Under the pieces are notes generated by a model, which had not been told where the DNA came from, ran no database searches, and worked only from the letters and a program-made list of their open reading frames with translations. This document shows, one piece after another, positions 55,060 to 64,000 of a DNA stretch of 64,000 nt (within the stretch, counting starts at the first letter, position 1; each line of letters begins with the position of its first letter). Source of the stretch: Hirsutella rhossiliensis. Its lineage: Eukaryota; Ascomycota; Sordariomycetes; Hypocreales; Ophiocordycipitaceae. Position numbers and translations under genes: made by a program. Location of the stretch: positions 1,984,001 to 2,048,000 of the forward strand of contig NW_025408675.1 of NCBI RefSeq assembly GCF_020360975.1. Reading direction: 5' to 3'.

Positions 55060-57189
55060 TTAGCCATCCTTTGGCCTTGCCGAGTCCTCCACCTCGAATA
55101 CAAAATCTCGACGTATTTGCTCCCCAATCTCAATCGCCTCTCTCCTGCTTGTACCAGAGCCGACAAGAACGTGTCCAACACAAGTGCGGGCCCCGCTCGT
55201 AAACAAGGCGACCTTGTCTCCCTTTTTATGATAGTCATTGCTTAGCACGACGTGTTTGGCTAGGTCCGGCCGGCGCTTCTTTAGTTCCTCGCATGGCGCC
55301 TCAGACTTGGCGATTCCCTCCGTCGGAGCAGAAATGTAGATCAGTCGTGACCAGCATTGAGAGTTCTGTGCCCTGCTTGACGCGGCGGGTCCGAAGTCGA
55401 ACGGCACGGCCGCCAGCGCGAGCCTTTCACGCTCCCCGATCGAGGCAAGTATGTGAGCGGCAAAGAAATCGACGCCGTATGTGTGCCTTGTAGACAGAGT
55501 GACTCGATACGCGGGAGGGCGTGCGTTGATTTCCAGAAGACGACATGATGGCTCTTGCTTGGGCATCCGATGAGCTGGCTTGGGCACAAGGTCTGTGAGA
55601 CCTGCGTCGAGCTTGCGGTACTCGTATCGCGAGTTGACCATGCGCCCTTCCACGTGAAAGACGCCAGTCCGGAAGCCGAGATCCACCAAAATCTTATGCA
55701 GAGTAGACTTCGCCAGCTCCTGTTCTCCATGCGGGAGTGCCGAGGGAAGAGTGAGACCCTCTGCCGAGAAGGTATCGTTGACCGTCGCATCACACGCGTC
55801 CGCCTCGCTTGGTTGCTCATCAGCGATCTCGCAGAAAAGGACCTGACCGTCCAGGAGTACAAAGTTCACGTCAATCTCGGGTCCGTCGAAAAAGGGTTCG
55901 ACAACAGCCGAGCCTCCGTGTCGACCAGTTGCCTTCTGGACAGCCACAACGAGATCATCGACTGAGTTGACCTTGGAAACGCACTCGGAGCTCCACCCTT
56001 TGCTTGGTTTGACGATCATTGGGAATGTCGGCGAGAAGGGGCTGCCTGCCTTCGGCTCTCGCATGAGGGCAAGCATCTCGTCGGCGGAACTGACCCTGGC
56101 GGTATGACCAGGAGAATTCTGAACAAGTCGAGACAAGTATTTGTCCACGGCAACCTCGAAAGAAGAGACTGGGCAGGTTGGAAGGCCCAGTGCCGTCGCG
56201 ACTTGTGCGACAACGACGAAGAAGTTATCCGACAGAGTGAATATCCCATGGATCGGCAGTGGATAGCTTTGCAAAGAATTGATGATGCGATCAACGACAC
56301 CCGAGTCCTCCGTCATGTCTGTGGGTAGGAATGCTTCGCGATGCTTCTTGTTCTCATCCGTGTCGGACTGCAGCCAGTGACCCTCGTCATCAACTACAAC
56401 CAAGTCGACTCCAAGAGATTCGGCTGCGTGGTAAACGGGGCCTCCAGTAACCAGATCGGGACGTCCCCTGACGATTGCTACTCGCTTTCGGAGAATTGGC
56501 TCATGACATAGCCATGGAACATTCAAGCGGCATCGAAGCTCTTGCGTGATCCTTGTCAGATACGCACGTCGCTCAGGTTCCAAAGCCACGCCACTGAGAT
56601 CAGACCATTGAACAACGGCGGCGGCTTGCTCAGTGAGCTGAAGCAGAGCCTCGCCCGAATCGACAATCACTGTGTCAGTTGAGGATTGGCAGAGGGAGTC
56701 GAACCTGCCAAGCGGGGGCAGACCGTCCAACATGGATATCACGCCCAGACAACCTTGCAGACGAACTTGCAAGTAGTCGGCTCGAGTCGCGTACCCGCTA
56801 TTGGGAAGAAGAAAGGTGAAGACTGATATGCCCGACCACGCAGACTGTTGCGCCTTGTTCATGGCCCAGGCAAAGAGGCCGGAAGAATCGACCTGCTGCA
56901 GAGAGGCACCTTCGACATGTTCTCTACTGGAAGGAGGAGATGACGGACACAGCAATGCGTGAATAACGATAAAGTGGTCGTATAACCGTGTGATATCCCA
57001 GAAACAGCGTCGATCCAGCTCGCGCTCATCTATCGTCGTCATTAATAGTCGACACGAAACGATAACAATGGTATGTAGCTTACCTTTGCAGTCGTCCGAT
57101 GGGGGCGCAATGCGCACTTTTGTTGAGAAGACTCGCTGAATGACATTGGGCAAGACATGAATGCCCGTGGACGCTTTGTCTGCAGACAT
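55060..57189 (-). CDS. ATP-grasp ligase, carnosine-synthase-like
   Basis: The CDS is complement(join(55060..57029, 57084..57189)), 691 aa. The 54-nt intron (GTAAGC...GATAG) is in frame and would otherwise read through as 18 residues. Residues about 215-330 form a pre-ATP-grasp Rossmann-like domain (RVAIVRGRPDLVTGGPVYHA, VDLVVVDDEGHW). The ATP-grasp fold follows: TFPMIVKPSKGWSSECVSKV (nucleotide-binding Lys at about 377), VVEPFFDGPEIDVNFVLLDG (about 411-430) and the metal-binding E-x-N-x-R in LLEINARPP (about 533-541). The layout (large N-terminal domain, then ATP-grasp) resembles carnosine synthase and other amino-acid ligases that join carboxylates to amines through acyl phosphates. It is divergent from the nicotianamine synthase gene, with 484 bases between starts, suggesting co-regulation. 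The substrate is unknown; ligation to or from nicotianamine is an inference from the neighbour. Confidence 0.88.
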   Translation of the reverse strand: MSADKASTGIHVLPNVIQRVFSTKVRIAPPSDDCKGKLHTIVIVSCRLLMTTIDERELDRRCFWDITRLYDHFIVIHALLCPSSPPSSREHVEGASLQQVDSSGLFAWAMNKAQQSAWSGISVFTFLLPNSGYATRADYLQVRLQGCLGVISMLDGLPPLGRFDSLCQSSTDTVIVDSGEALLQLTEQAAAVVQWSDLSGVALEPERRAYLTRITQELRCRLNVPWLCHEPILRKRVAIVRGRPDLVTGGPVYHAAESLGVDLVVVDDEGHWLQSDTDENKKHREAFLPTDMTEDSGVVDRIINSLQSYPLPIHGIFTLSDNFFVVVAQVATALGLPTCPVSSFEVAVDKYLSRLVQNSPGHTARVSSADEMLALMREPKAGSPFSPTFPMIVKPSKGWSSECVSKVNSVDDLVVAVQKATGRHGGSAVVEPFFDGPEIDVNFVLLDGQVLFCEIADEQPSEADACDATVNDTFSAEGLTLPSALPHGEQELAKSTLHKILVDLGFRTGVFHVEGRMVNSRYEYRKLDAGLTDLVPKPAHRMPKQEPSCRLLEINARPPAYRVTLSTRHTYGVDFFAAHILASIGERERLALAAVPFDFGPAASSRAQNSQCWSRLIYISAPTEGIAKSEAPCEELKKRRPDLAKHVVLSNDYHKKGDKVALFTSGARTCVGHVLVGSGTSRREAIEIGEQIRRDFVFEVEDSARPKDG

Positions 57190-57673
57190 GATGGATGGAA
57201 ACAGGGAGACCAGACATCACCGCTCAACGGCTACATGGAGAAGAGAACGGATGAGCACTCGACGAAGGGAGAAGCGGTATTAAAAAGCAAAGCTATCTGC
57301 CGGAGTTTTTGTTGAGACCAAGGGGAACCGCCAACAAGCCAACACATCGTGCTACCAACATGCCGTGTTATCATGCTCATGTCGTGCAAGGGCTTTAGTA
57401 ACGTCTCGAAACGTAGGCCATCAAGGTCGTTTCCGCGTCACGACAATAACCATGATCTTCACTTGCCATTGTAGAGAAATGAACCCTGATGTCGTAAGTC
57501 GCTGGCACCTGGCGAGCTGCCATATTCCAGTGACAGTGAATGTCTGTTGCCCGTCCGTGCGTAACTCATTCGAGCGTCAGCTACCGCGTATATATTCCGA
57601 CCAATGTCGCCTGAGAAATGTCGTACGAGGCTTGTCTTATCTTTGCTTTAAACCCACAGCGTTACCAAGGACC
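57190..57673. promoter_or_regulatory. Shared divergent promoter of the ATP-grasp and nicotianamine synthase genes
   Basis: The 484-bp gap between the two start codons is the only space for both promoters. Towards the synthase there is TATATAT at 57589-57595, a CCAAT word at 57601 and an AGATAA (GATA-factor site, minus strand) near 57637. Another AGATAG lies near 57291 (minus strand). GATA sites would fit control by an iron- or nitrogen-responsive GATA factor, but they are short and common, so this is weak evidence. Confidence 0.4.
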
Positions 57674-58746
57674 ATGAAGAGGCTCTCGTGGTTGGGCCTC
57701 GGCGGGCGAGGCAACGGCCAAAACGGTTCGCGGGACAACAGCACTCGCAAGACAGGCGATGCAGGAACCGCAGATGAGATTGTACAGAACATACTGCGGA
57801 TTCATTCCCAGTTACGCAAAGAGACCGATCTCCGCCCTTGTAAGACGGTCAACGAGCTCCTAACCAAGCTCGTCTGCGTGTGTACCAAAGTCCACGACTT
57901 CAGTGTCACTCGAGAGGTACGTACGAACAAGGAAGACTTTGATTTCGTCGAGTGCCTGACCGACCTCGCCCATGAGGCTCGCAGGTTCTTTCGAATCCGA
58001 GCTTGCAAGAAGTTCTTCCCTCTATCCGGTCGATATGCGCCCGGGCGGAATGCTGTCTCGAGTCCCACTGGGCAGAGAAGATTGGCTCAGGAAACGACGC
58101 CGACGAGGTCCATCATCTGTTGAAGAGTTTCCCCTACTACGGGAATTACGAACAGTTGGCGCGATTAGAGCTCTGCGCCATTTGCTCCCTGGACCCGTTT
58201 CCTCAGAAGGTCGCATTCATAGGCTCGGGACCACTACCCATGACTTCGCTTTGCATCTTGGAGACTATGAAGAACGGGTTGAAAGGGTTTGAATCACCGC
58301 CTTGTTCTACCAGCACCGACGCACATTCTGCCTCGCAAGTCACGGTGCTCAACATCGATCATGATGGTGCTGCCATCGCAGTCTCTCAGAGTCTCAGCAA
58401 GAAATTAGGCCAAAGAGGCGCAGGCGCCGAGTTCCTCTGCACTGAAGCAGGCTCAGAGGCGGTGGATCTAAGGAGTTTCGACGTCGTCTACTTGGCTGCG
58501 CTGGTGGGCAGCTCGCAAGCCGAGAAAGAAGCGCTTGTAATCAAAGTTGTCGGCACGATGAGAGCAGGGGCGTTGATCGTCATTCGGTCCAGTTGGGGTC
58601 TCAGGACTTGCTTGTACTCGGAGTTTGACGTGGCTAGTGAGGCGCTTTTGCAGCGGCTGGACGTTTCTTTAGTATTGCATCCCTATGGAGAAATAGTCAA
58701 CTCGGTCATCATCGCAAGGGTAAAGGGGCATCCTGGGGGACAATAG
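57674..58746 (+). CDS. Nicotianamine synthase
   Basis: The CDS is join(57674..57916, 57985..58746), 334 aa. The 68-nt intron has GTACGT, a CTGAC branch point and a CAG acceptor, and gives the junction VTRE|VLSNPSLQEVLP. The family signatures are continuous: ICARAECCLESHWAEKI (about 98-114), FPYYGNYEQLARLEL (130-144), KVAFIGSGPLPMTSL (156-170), NIDHDGAAIAVS (204-215), FDVVYLAALVG (246-256), EKEALVIKVVGTMRAGALIV, and HPYGEIVNSVIIAR at the end. Nicotianamine synthase moves aminobutyrate groups from S-adenosylmethionine to make nicotianamine, a metal chelator; a fungal enzyme is known from Neurospora. The first 30 residues (Gly/Asn/Arg-rich) are not conserved. The length is near that of plant and fungal enzymes. 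All core motifs are intact, so I expect activity; product chain length (two or three transfers) cannot be read from sequence. Confidence 0.9.
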
Positions 58747-60194
58747 GGGGGCATGAATGAATTAATACAACATTGAAATATCGTCTCCATACACAAGGAC
58801 ATTCCATGTTGATAACGGGCTTGCAAGCTCGAAGCATGAAGCCATGCCGCAAACTCAAGGGCAAACAATGTCCGCCTAATTTACTTGAGAGCCGCCTTGA
58901 GCGACGCTTCTCCGTGGAATATATATAGAAGTAGCCCTTGATAGGGGCAGCAGACGTGCCATATTATGGTAGTCTCACGGGCGACTTCCTTGAGATGGTG
59001 TCGATTACTCCAGGCTCGTTAAAGACGCCGCCCGAATCCTTTGCCGGGTTCCCGTCCCAGCTGCAGAGATGCCTGGCTGGCTCACCCGCGGTCGCACGAT
59101 TGGCCGGGGCAGGGCAACCAGTTGCCTATTTTCCCCTAAATAACCTGACCGGTGCCACCCGAGTCAGGTTATGTGTGTCCACAGTCCGAGGCGCAGCATA
59201 GTGTCTTCATATTATGCCGGCTGCCTACGTTATAAAACCCCGTAATTCCGAAACCAAGCTACTTGGGCACTATTCCAAGTATAGTAAACAGCCATGAGTC
59301 TATCCCTCCGTTGAGTAAAGTCGGACGAGGCTCAAACCTGACCCTGTCCCGGTCGTCTATGCACTTGCGGATGATCCGCTTAACTGAAACTCCCGCCGCG
59401 TATGGTTTCTGTAATCGGAAGATCGGACGTGGCTACCGACAACTCAATATTCATGCTTGTCATCCCAACTCACCCGTCAACGTGCAGACTGGCTATCCCA
59501 ACTCAAATCCCGCCTTTAGCTTGACCCACTGTCGGCCGTCCCAGGCTTGCAAGTCATGGACGTCGACTCGCGACCATGGCGAGAGTCAACCAGAACTCGA
59601 ACTGTACGGACGGATCCTGGCCCACTGTCGGCGGTCCCCACCTTACACGTCGTGGGATGCCGGCTTAGTTCAACGTGGTGAGTCAACCAGACGTTGAGCT
59701 GGCATGGACACCTCTTATCGTCCTAGATTAGACTAGGGCTTATGGCTCTTGGTAATTATTAAGCTCTAACCCCATTAGATCGACTTCTTTTGCCGTAGTT
59801 CCATCTGACGTCGTGTTCACCCCGGGAACTGCCTTGATTTCCTTGGGTGATGGCATCCTTGCCAGACGCCACTTGGTCCCCTAAATTGAGGTGATGGTCG
59901 TTTCGAAGGTCTCTTAGCAAGCCTTGATTCCTTCCTAATGTCATCCCATGTACTTGGCAGGTGTTCCACCGAGTCAAGATGACGGCGGATATGGTATGAG
60001 TCTTGAATGTATAAAGGGTAATGACAGCCTACGTACAGAAGGGAGGATCAGACGCGGCATCCATCCTGACCTTCTTTTCTTGGTGACTTGACGTCTCTTC
60101 TGGACAGGCTTTGTTCTCTTCAAACTCAACCTTCTGTACCAGATCCAGTTATCTCTCTTTTTATCCCCTTCCTTTCGTTTACCCATTCTTCATC
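58747..60194. other. Intergenic region with dispersed and local repeats
   Basis: No gene is supported. The segment 59061-59135 matches 5172-5242. Between about 59520 and 59700 the phrase CCCACTGTCGG and, later, GAGTCAACCAGA each occur twice about 97-113 bases apart, an imperfect local duplication. The end (60090-60194) is the likely promoter of the protease gene. Confidence 0.45.
59061..59135 (+). repeat. Dispersed repeat, copy B
   Basis: This copy begins CTGCAGAGATGCCTGGCTGG and ends CTATTTTCCC. It matches 5172-5242 by eye at about three quarters of positions. Confidence 0.5.
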
Positions 60195-62201
60195 ATGGTG
60201 GCCCAGAAGTTTATCTTGACCAGTGCCATGGCCGCGACCGTCATGGCCGGCACCATGGGAGAGAAGCCAATCATATTTGGATGCGGAACTCCGCAGCCGC
60301 CGGAAGAGGCCATGAACTATAGAAGTTCCAATACGAACCCGGGTCTTAGGAAGCGGCAGACGCCGCCTACTTCGGGGAACTCTTCAGTTGTTACCCTCGG
60401 CATCCACTACATTGTCTGCTGCCCCGGCGGCAAATGCCAAGCATCCGTAAGTACATGTATACGGCGATGGCGTGAGTATCAGGGTATTGGAGCTCAACGC
60501 TGATGTGTCAAGCGTGTATAGGAGGCACAGTTGGACAAGCAGACCGAGTTGACAAACGAGCACTTCAAAGGCTCCGGCATTAAACTAGAAAAAAAACAGA
60601 AAGCCACACCGATGGACGGGAACTGTGATAACATTAGCATTCAGTCTCCGGAAACTTCCACGGGCGGCCCACAGGGGCCAATCGGTCCAGGCGGTGGTCC
60701 AGGCGTCACGGGCGGCTCTGGAGATCCAGGCCTCGGTCGACGCCAGATCGTAGACCCCGATGGCAATGGACTAGGCCCCGATGGCAATGGACTAGGCCCC
60801 GGTGGCAATGGACTAGGCCCCGGTGGCAATGGACTAGGCCCCGGCGGCAATGGACTAGGCCCCGGTGGCCCGTCGCGTGGTTCGTCACCGTGGATGGACG
60901 TCATCAACCAGTACCGCCAAGGCGACGTGGACACAATCCAGATGCTCATTGTGGGCAAACAGAGTGGTAACACAAGGGGGGTATGCATGCTGCCGATGCC
61001 GAATCAGGGCATCGACCCGAACAACGATGGCTGCGCCGTCGATGTCACGGCGCTTCCGGTCATCGAAGACAATTCCTTGGTTGGCAGGGTGAAACGCCTC
61101 GTAGGTCGCGCCACGACTGGAACAAGTGACAGTCGCATCGCCACCCATGAGATCGCTCACGGACTTGGCCTGCCGCACCCCTTCACCGAAGGCTTGGGCG
61201 AGAAGGACCTCAATCGGAGGCAGCTCGGAGGTCAGGGGGGACCACCTACTTGCTCCAACAACGATCACTTCAGCGACACTGAGCCGCAGGCAGGGCCGAC
61301 GATAGGCTGCCCAGACGAGGATGGGGGCGCCAACCCGGGAGGGCCGGGAGGGCCGGGAGGGCCACGGGGAGGGCAAGCTAGAAGGCTGTTCGGGAGGGCA
61401 ATGGGAGTCCTCTTCAACAGACAGGCCAAATCGACTAACGGCAACGAAAAGACCGAGCAGGATGGCACGGGCGAAAAAGTCGATGCCGGAACCGGGGAAC
61501 AAGTCGGCGGTTGCGTGCGGGGAGCCAACCAGCACAATGTCATGGACTACTCGACCTGCTCGGTGAAGGGCTTCAGCCCCCAGCAGTCGAAGCACATGAA
61601 TGCGGTTGCCAAGTATCGCCTTGGAGAGGAGGATACTATGCCCGTGTTTCCCGTCGTCACCAGCCAAAGGTCTATGCAGCTAGAGTCTCCGGCCGGCTCT
61701 AAACCTCAGGGTTCAGACGGAAGCACCAAGACGCCAAAAAGCTCCCCGACTTCAAAGAAGCCCAACCCTCTAGGCGGAGGCTCCCAGGATCCAACAGGAG
61801 GTTCCCAGGGTTCAGACGGAAGCACCAAGACGCCAAAAAGCTCACCGACTTCAAAGAAGCCCAACCCTCTAGGCGGAGGCTCCCAGGGTCCAACAGGAGG
61901 TTCCCAGGGTTCAGACGGAAGCACCAAGACGCCAAAAAGCTCCCCGACTTCAAAGAAGCCCAACCCTCTAGGCGGAGACTCCCAGGGTACAGCAGGAGGT
62001 TCCCAGGGTTCAGACAGAAGCCTCCAGGTTCCCGGCCGACCTCCGATTCCAGATCAAGACCCCGACACAAACCAGGGCGTCAACTTCCCGCCCTCCCTCA
62101 ACTCCCCTCCCCAGCCCAAGTTCCCTGATTCCTCGTCCGAGTCCGGTGGATCTCAAAATATCCCTGTGCCTCCCGTCGAGATTGGCGGTGGTGAAGATTA
62201 G
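60195..62201 (+). CDS. Secreted M43 (pappalysin-type) metalloprotease with two repeat blocks
   Basis: The CDS is join(60195..60446, 60522..62201), 643 aa; the 75-nt intron starts GTAAGT. A signal peptide (MVAQKFILTSAMAATVMAG) is followed by a KRQ dibasic site, suggesting a propeptide. The catalytic domain has YRQGDVDTIQMLIVG, GVCMLPMPNQG and DGCAVDVTALP. The zinc motif is HEIAHGLGLPH (about 293-303, HExxHxxGxxH), and the Met-turn is NVMDYSTC (about 423-430). Cysteines TCSNND, GCPDED and GGCVRG fit M43 disulfides. Two features are odd. There is a collagen-like (G/D)GNGLGP x5 block at about 165-199, inside the front half, and three 33-residue Ser/Gly/Lys/Pro repeats at about 478-576, C-terminal to the protease. 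A Gly/Arg-rich insert also sits between the zinc motif and the Met-turn. Secreted M43 proteases of fungi act on extracellular proteins. The catalytic residues appear intact; the substrate is unknown. Confidence 0.88.
60759..60863 (+). repeat. Five 21-nt tandem units encoding GNGLGP(G/D)
   Basis: Five near-perfect 21-nt copies of GGTGGCAATGGACTAGGCCC(C) encode a heptapeptide repeat within the metalloprotease gene. Confidence 0.95.
61710..62006 (+). repeat. Three 99-nt tandem repeats in the metalloprotease C-terminus
   Basis: Copies start at 61710, 61809 and 61908 and are nearly identical; a truncated fourth begins at 62007. Each encodes 33 residues starting GSDGSTKTPKSSPTSKKPNP and ending in a GGSQ element. 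The near identity suggests recent expansion. Confidence 0.95.
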
Positions 62202-63261
62202 CTTGGCCCTTAGGACGGATTGGAAAGTGGCCCAATTGTTCCGGAATGATCCTCTAGGATGTCTAACCAGGAGACAACACAGATGCTTTGGCCGTTTCGT
62301 CGATGGTGGCAGCTTTAATTAACCGTAGGCACAAGCGGAACAGCAATCTAGGTGGCTCGAGGGGCGGTATGGCGGTTTCCTAGCCACTTTGGGAGGCTTC
62401 ACCTCAATTATAGGTGGTTCCACGCTGTGGGCGACTTAGGTACATTATAGACGTTCATAGTCCTATAACTCTAACACCACCACCAATTGCCCAATTTCCC
62501 CTATAAGAGACATGTTAGCCAGTTCCGCATCGGGAGGCGAGTTCTAATGGGCTTCTCTCATTCCCAGCGCCTTCAACGCCGGCTCGTCACGCCTCACGAT
62601 GCGTCTAACTGAAGCCTCGTCAGCGTCGACGCGTCTTACCTCCAGCTGTTTGGCCTTGATTGAATGATGGCGCTCTGCCCATTTCTTATTAGTTGACGAC
62701 GAATTCTGTCGCGAAGAACGTCTATCGGTTGAGTCAGCCAGGTCACCTATAGCCAGCTAGGCCAATAAGGGAGCCAACAACCGGGTCTAACGAAGGCCAA
62801 TGCCTAGACTCATAATAAGGGTAAATACCCTTACTTCCAGTCCTTTGATAGGGGCTTTCTAGCCACACTTAACCACTTTTTGGTCGGACGATTAGGCAGA
62901 CCGGTCGGATATTTAGTCACGGCCCACATTTGAAGACAGAGGGCTTGGAAAGTTACATCATAGTCGTCTAACTATCATCCTCTACGTCCTTGTGGAGACT
63001 GTCTGACCGAGCAAGAAATCATGTCCAAGTGAGAGTTCCAAGCGATATTCAAGCCTTTTCTAAATAGGCGATGTTACCCCATTTTGGCCAGAAGATGGAC
63101 CTGATACTGATAGTTCTGGCCGCTGTCTGTCAAAGCCAGACTTGCGATAGAACATGGGCCGGGTGTCATCCGCCCTGGATCTGATCAGCTCCGCCAGCCT
63201 GGCTGCAGCAGTAATAGTTTTGGAGTCTCTCACCCCTGATCATCTCCTCGTTCGACCGGCG
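62202..63261. other. Intergenic region
   Basis: About 1 kb has composition close to 50% GC and many short open frames, none with coding bias. No tRNA or repeat is recognised. It separates the convergent protease gene from the membrane-protein gene. Confidence 0.4.
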
Positions 63262-64000
63262 TCAGTGACTGGGTGGCACAACGGGATACTTCCACGCCTG
63301 ATATGCAATCCAGGTCTGATACGAGCTCACCGCAAGCGACGCCATTCCCAGGAACACGGCCATCAAGACTCCTATCAATGTGGCCATCATCATATATCTG
63401 GCGCCGCTCTTCCTCTCGACCTTCTGTTCAAGCCTACCACGCGGTCGGGGGCTCTGAAGCTCATTATACAGACCCGAAAGCCTGTCGGCCAGGTAGACAT
63501 AGGGGATGTTCTCTTCGCCCATCCGCCTTATCGAGCTGAACTCGAAGTTGAGGATGTCCGGGTCGAATGAGTCAGTGGAAACCAACGATTGGAGGAGCCT
63601 CTTTGATTTCGGGTCCGCCAGCGGGAATAGCACGCCTTGAAGAGAGTCTAGAACTTCGAGAACCAACTGTCGCGGTAGCGCCCCTCTGATACACCACTAT
63701 CAGCTGTGGGAAGGGAGAAGCAAGCCACGGACGAAGCTTACCTTTTGATGGATGACGATGGGCTCGAACGGTCAGGTGAATCCTTTGTCACCCTCAACTG
63801 CTCCTTGAGAAACGCAGCGTGGTGGTAGACCTCGAGAACATTCCGTCTTCTGTCTAGATGTAGGTGGTCCCTAATATCTGAAGTGGCTATGATGGTAACT
63901 CCGAGTCGTTTTCTGATCCTTGAAGCCTTCAGCTCCGACTTCATATCCACAAAAAGCTCGCTATTAGCGTTGCTAAGAACATGGTGGTGTCCGACGGGGA
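63262..64000 (-). CDS. C-terminal part of a fungal membrane protein of unknown function (runs off the right edge)
   Basis: The visible CDS is complement(join(63262..63685, 63742..>64000)) with a 56-nt intron (GTAAGC...ATCAG). The reading frame is open to the window edge, so the N-terminus is missing. The chain contains LGVTIIATSDIRDHLHLD, RRNVLEVYHHAAFLKEQLRV, then after the intron GALPRQLVLEVLDSLQGVLF and PLADPKSKRLLQSLV. Later come SIRRMGEENIPYVYLADRLS and KSGARYMMMATLIGV. A single membrane segment follows (LIGVLMAVFLGMASLAVSSY) and a short tail WIAYQAWKYPVVPPSH. This combination (DIRDHL, PRQLxLEVLD, FPLxDPKS, ARYxMMATLxGV, YQxWIxYQAW) recurs in an expanded family of uncharacterised proteins in filamentous ascomycetes. 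No function is known to me. Confidence 0.8.

Noticed and set aside
55060..57189. The ATP-grasp gene read as one uninterrupted 709-residue exon
   Set aside because: A textbook 54-nt in-frame intron (GTAAGC...GATAG) lies at 57030-57083; removing it joins DDCK to DERELDRRCFWD. RNA would settle this.
59263..59697. 144-codon open frame (+)
   Set aside because: It contains a degenerate duplication, has no codon bias and no recognisable motif.

Overview
The window is about 64 kb of nuclear DNA from a filamentous ascomycete (Pezizomycotina, most likely Sordariomycetes; I cannot name the species). The reasons are short GT-AG introns of 43-133 nt with CTRAC/CTGAC branch points, strong G/C preference at third codon positions, a block destroyed by RIP-type C-to-T mutation, an intron-bearing tRNA-Leu, and a gene set typical of moulds (BBC1, Egt1, CSC1-like, GCP4). 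All gene models are manual splices that close exactly in frame; they have not been checked against RNA or a database.

Layout. 1-5030: an extremely AT-rich, RIP-destroyed Tad1-like LINE on the minus strand (ORF2 reverse transcriptase at 1-3000, ORF1 at 3720-5030), interrupted by a less mutated island at 3180-3710. 6144-9884: BBC1/MTI1 actin-patch SH3 protein. 9885-15657: 5.8 kb with no convincing gene. 15658-17340: a 538-aa protein of unknown function. 17894-20219 (-): gamma-tubulin complex component 4. 21453-23083: spartin/senescence-domain protein. 25583-29315: an 11-exon egt1 for ergothioneine synthesis. 29964-31227 (-): eIF2B alpha. 31883-32686: NECAP-like endocytic adaptor. 32869-33573 (-): small coiled-coil protein. 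34256-35444 (-): PflX-type radical SAM protein. 36084-36187: tRNA-Leu(AAG) with an intron. 39697-42593: CSC1/OSCA-type channel. 45143-48436: secreted kelch ectodomain with one membrane segment and a long tail. 48816-51313 (-): a decayed gene of unknown family. 51366-52697 (-): membrane-anchored PI-PLC X-domain protein.

The last 11 kb look accessory. A nicotianamine synthase (57674-58746, +) and a carnosine-synthase-like ATP-grasp ligase (55060-57189, -) start back to back over a 484-bp shared promoter. Next to the ligase is an unrecognised multi-exon gene (53625-54484, -). On the other side lies a secreted M43 (pappalysin-type) metalloprotease carrying two repeat blocks (60195-62201). A membrane protein of a common but uncharacterised fungal family runs off the right edge. 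The pair NAS + ATP-grasp suggests a small metallophore-type pathway in which nicotianamine, or a relative, is conjugated by amide-bond formation. This is the most interesting candidate system here.

Elsewhere the genes are ordinary housekeeping neighbours with no sign of acting as one pathway, although BBC1 and the NECAP protein both belong to clathrin/actin endocytosis.
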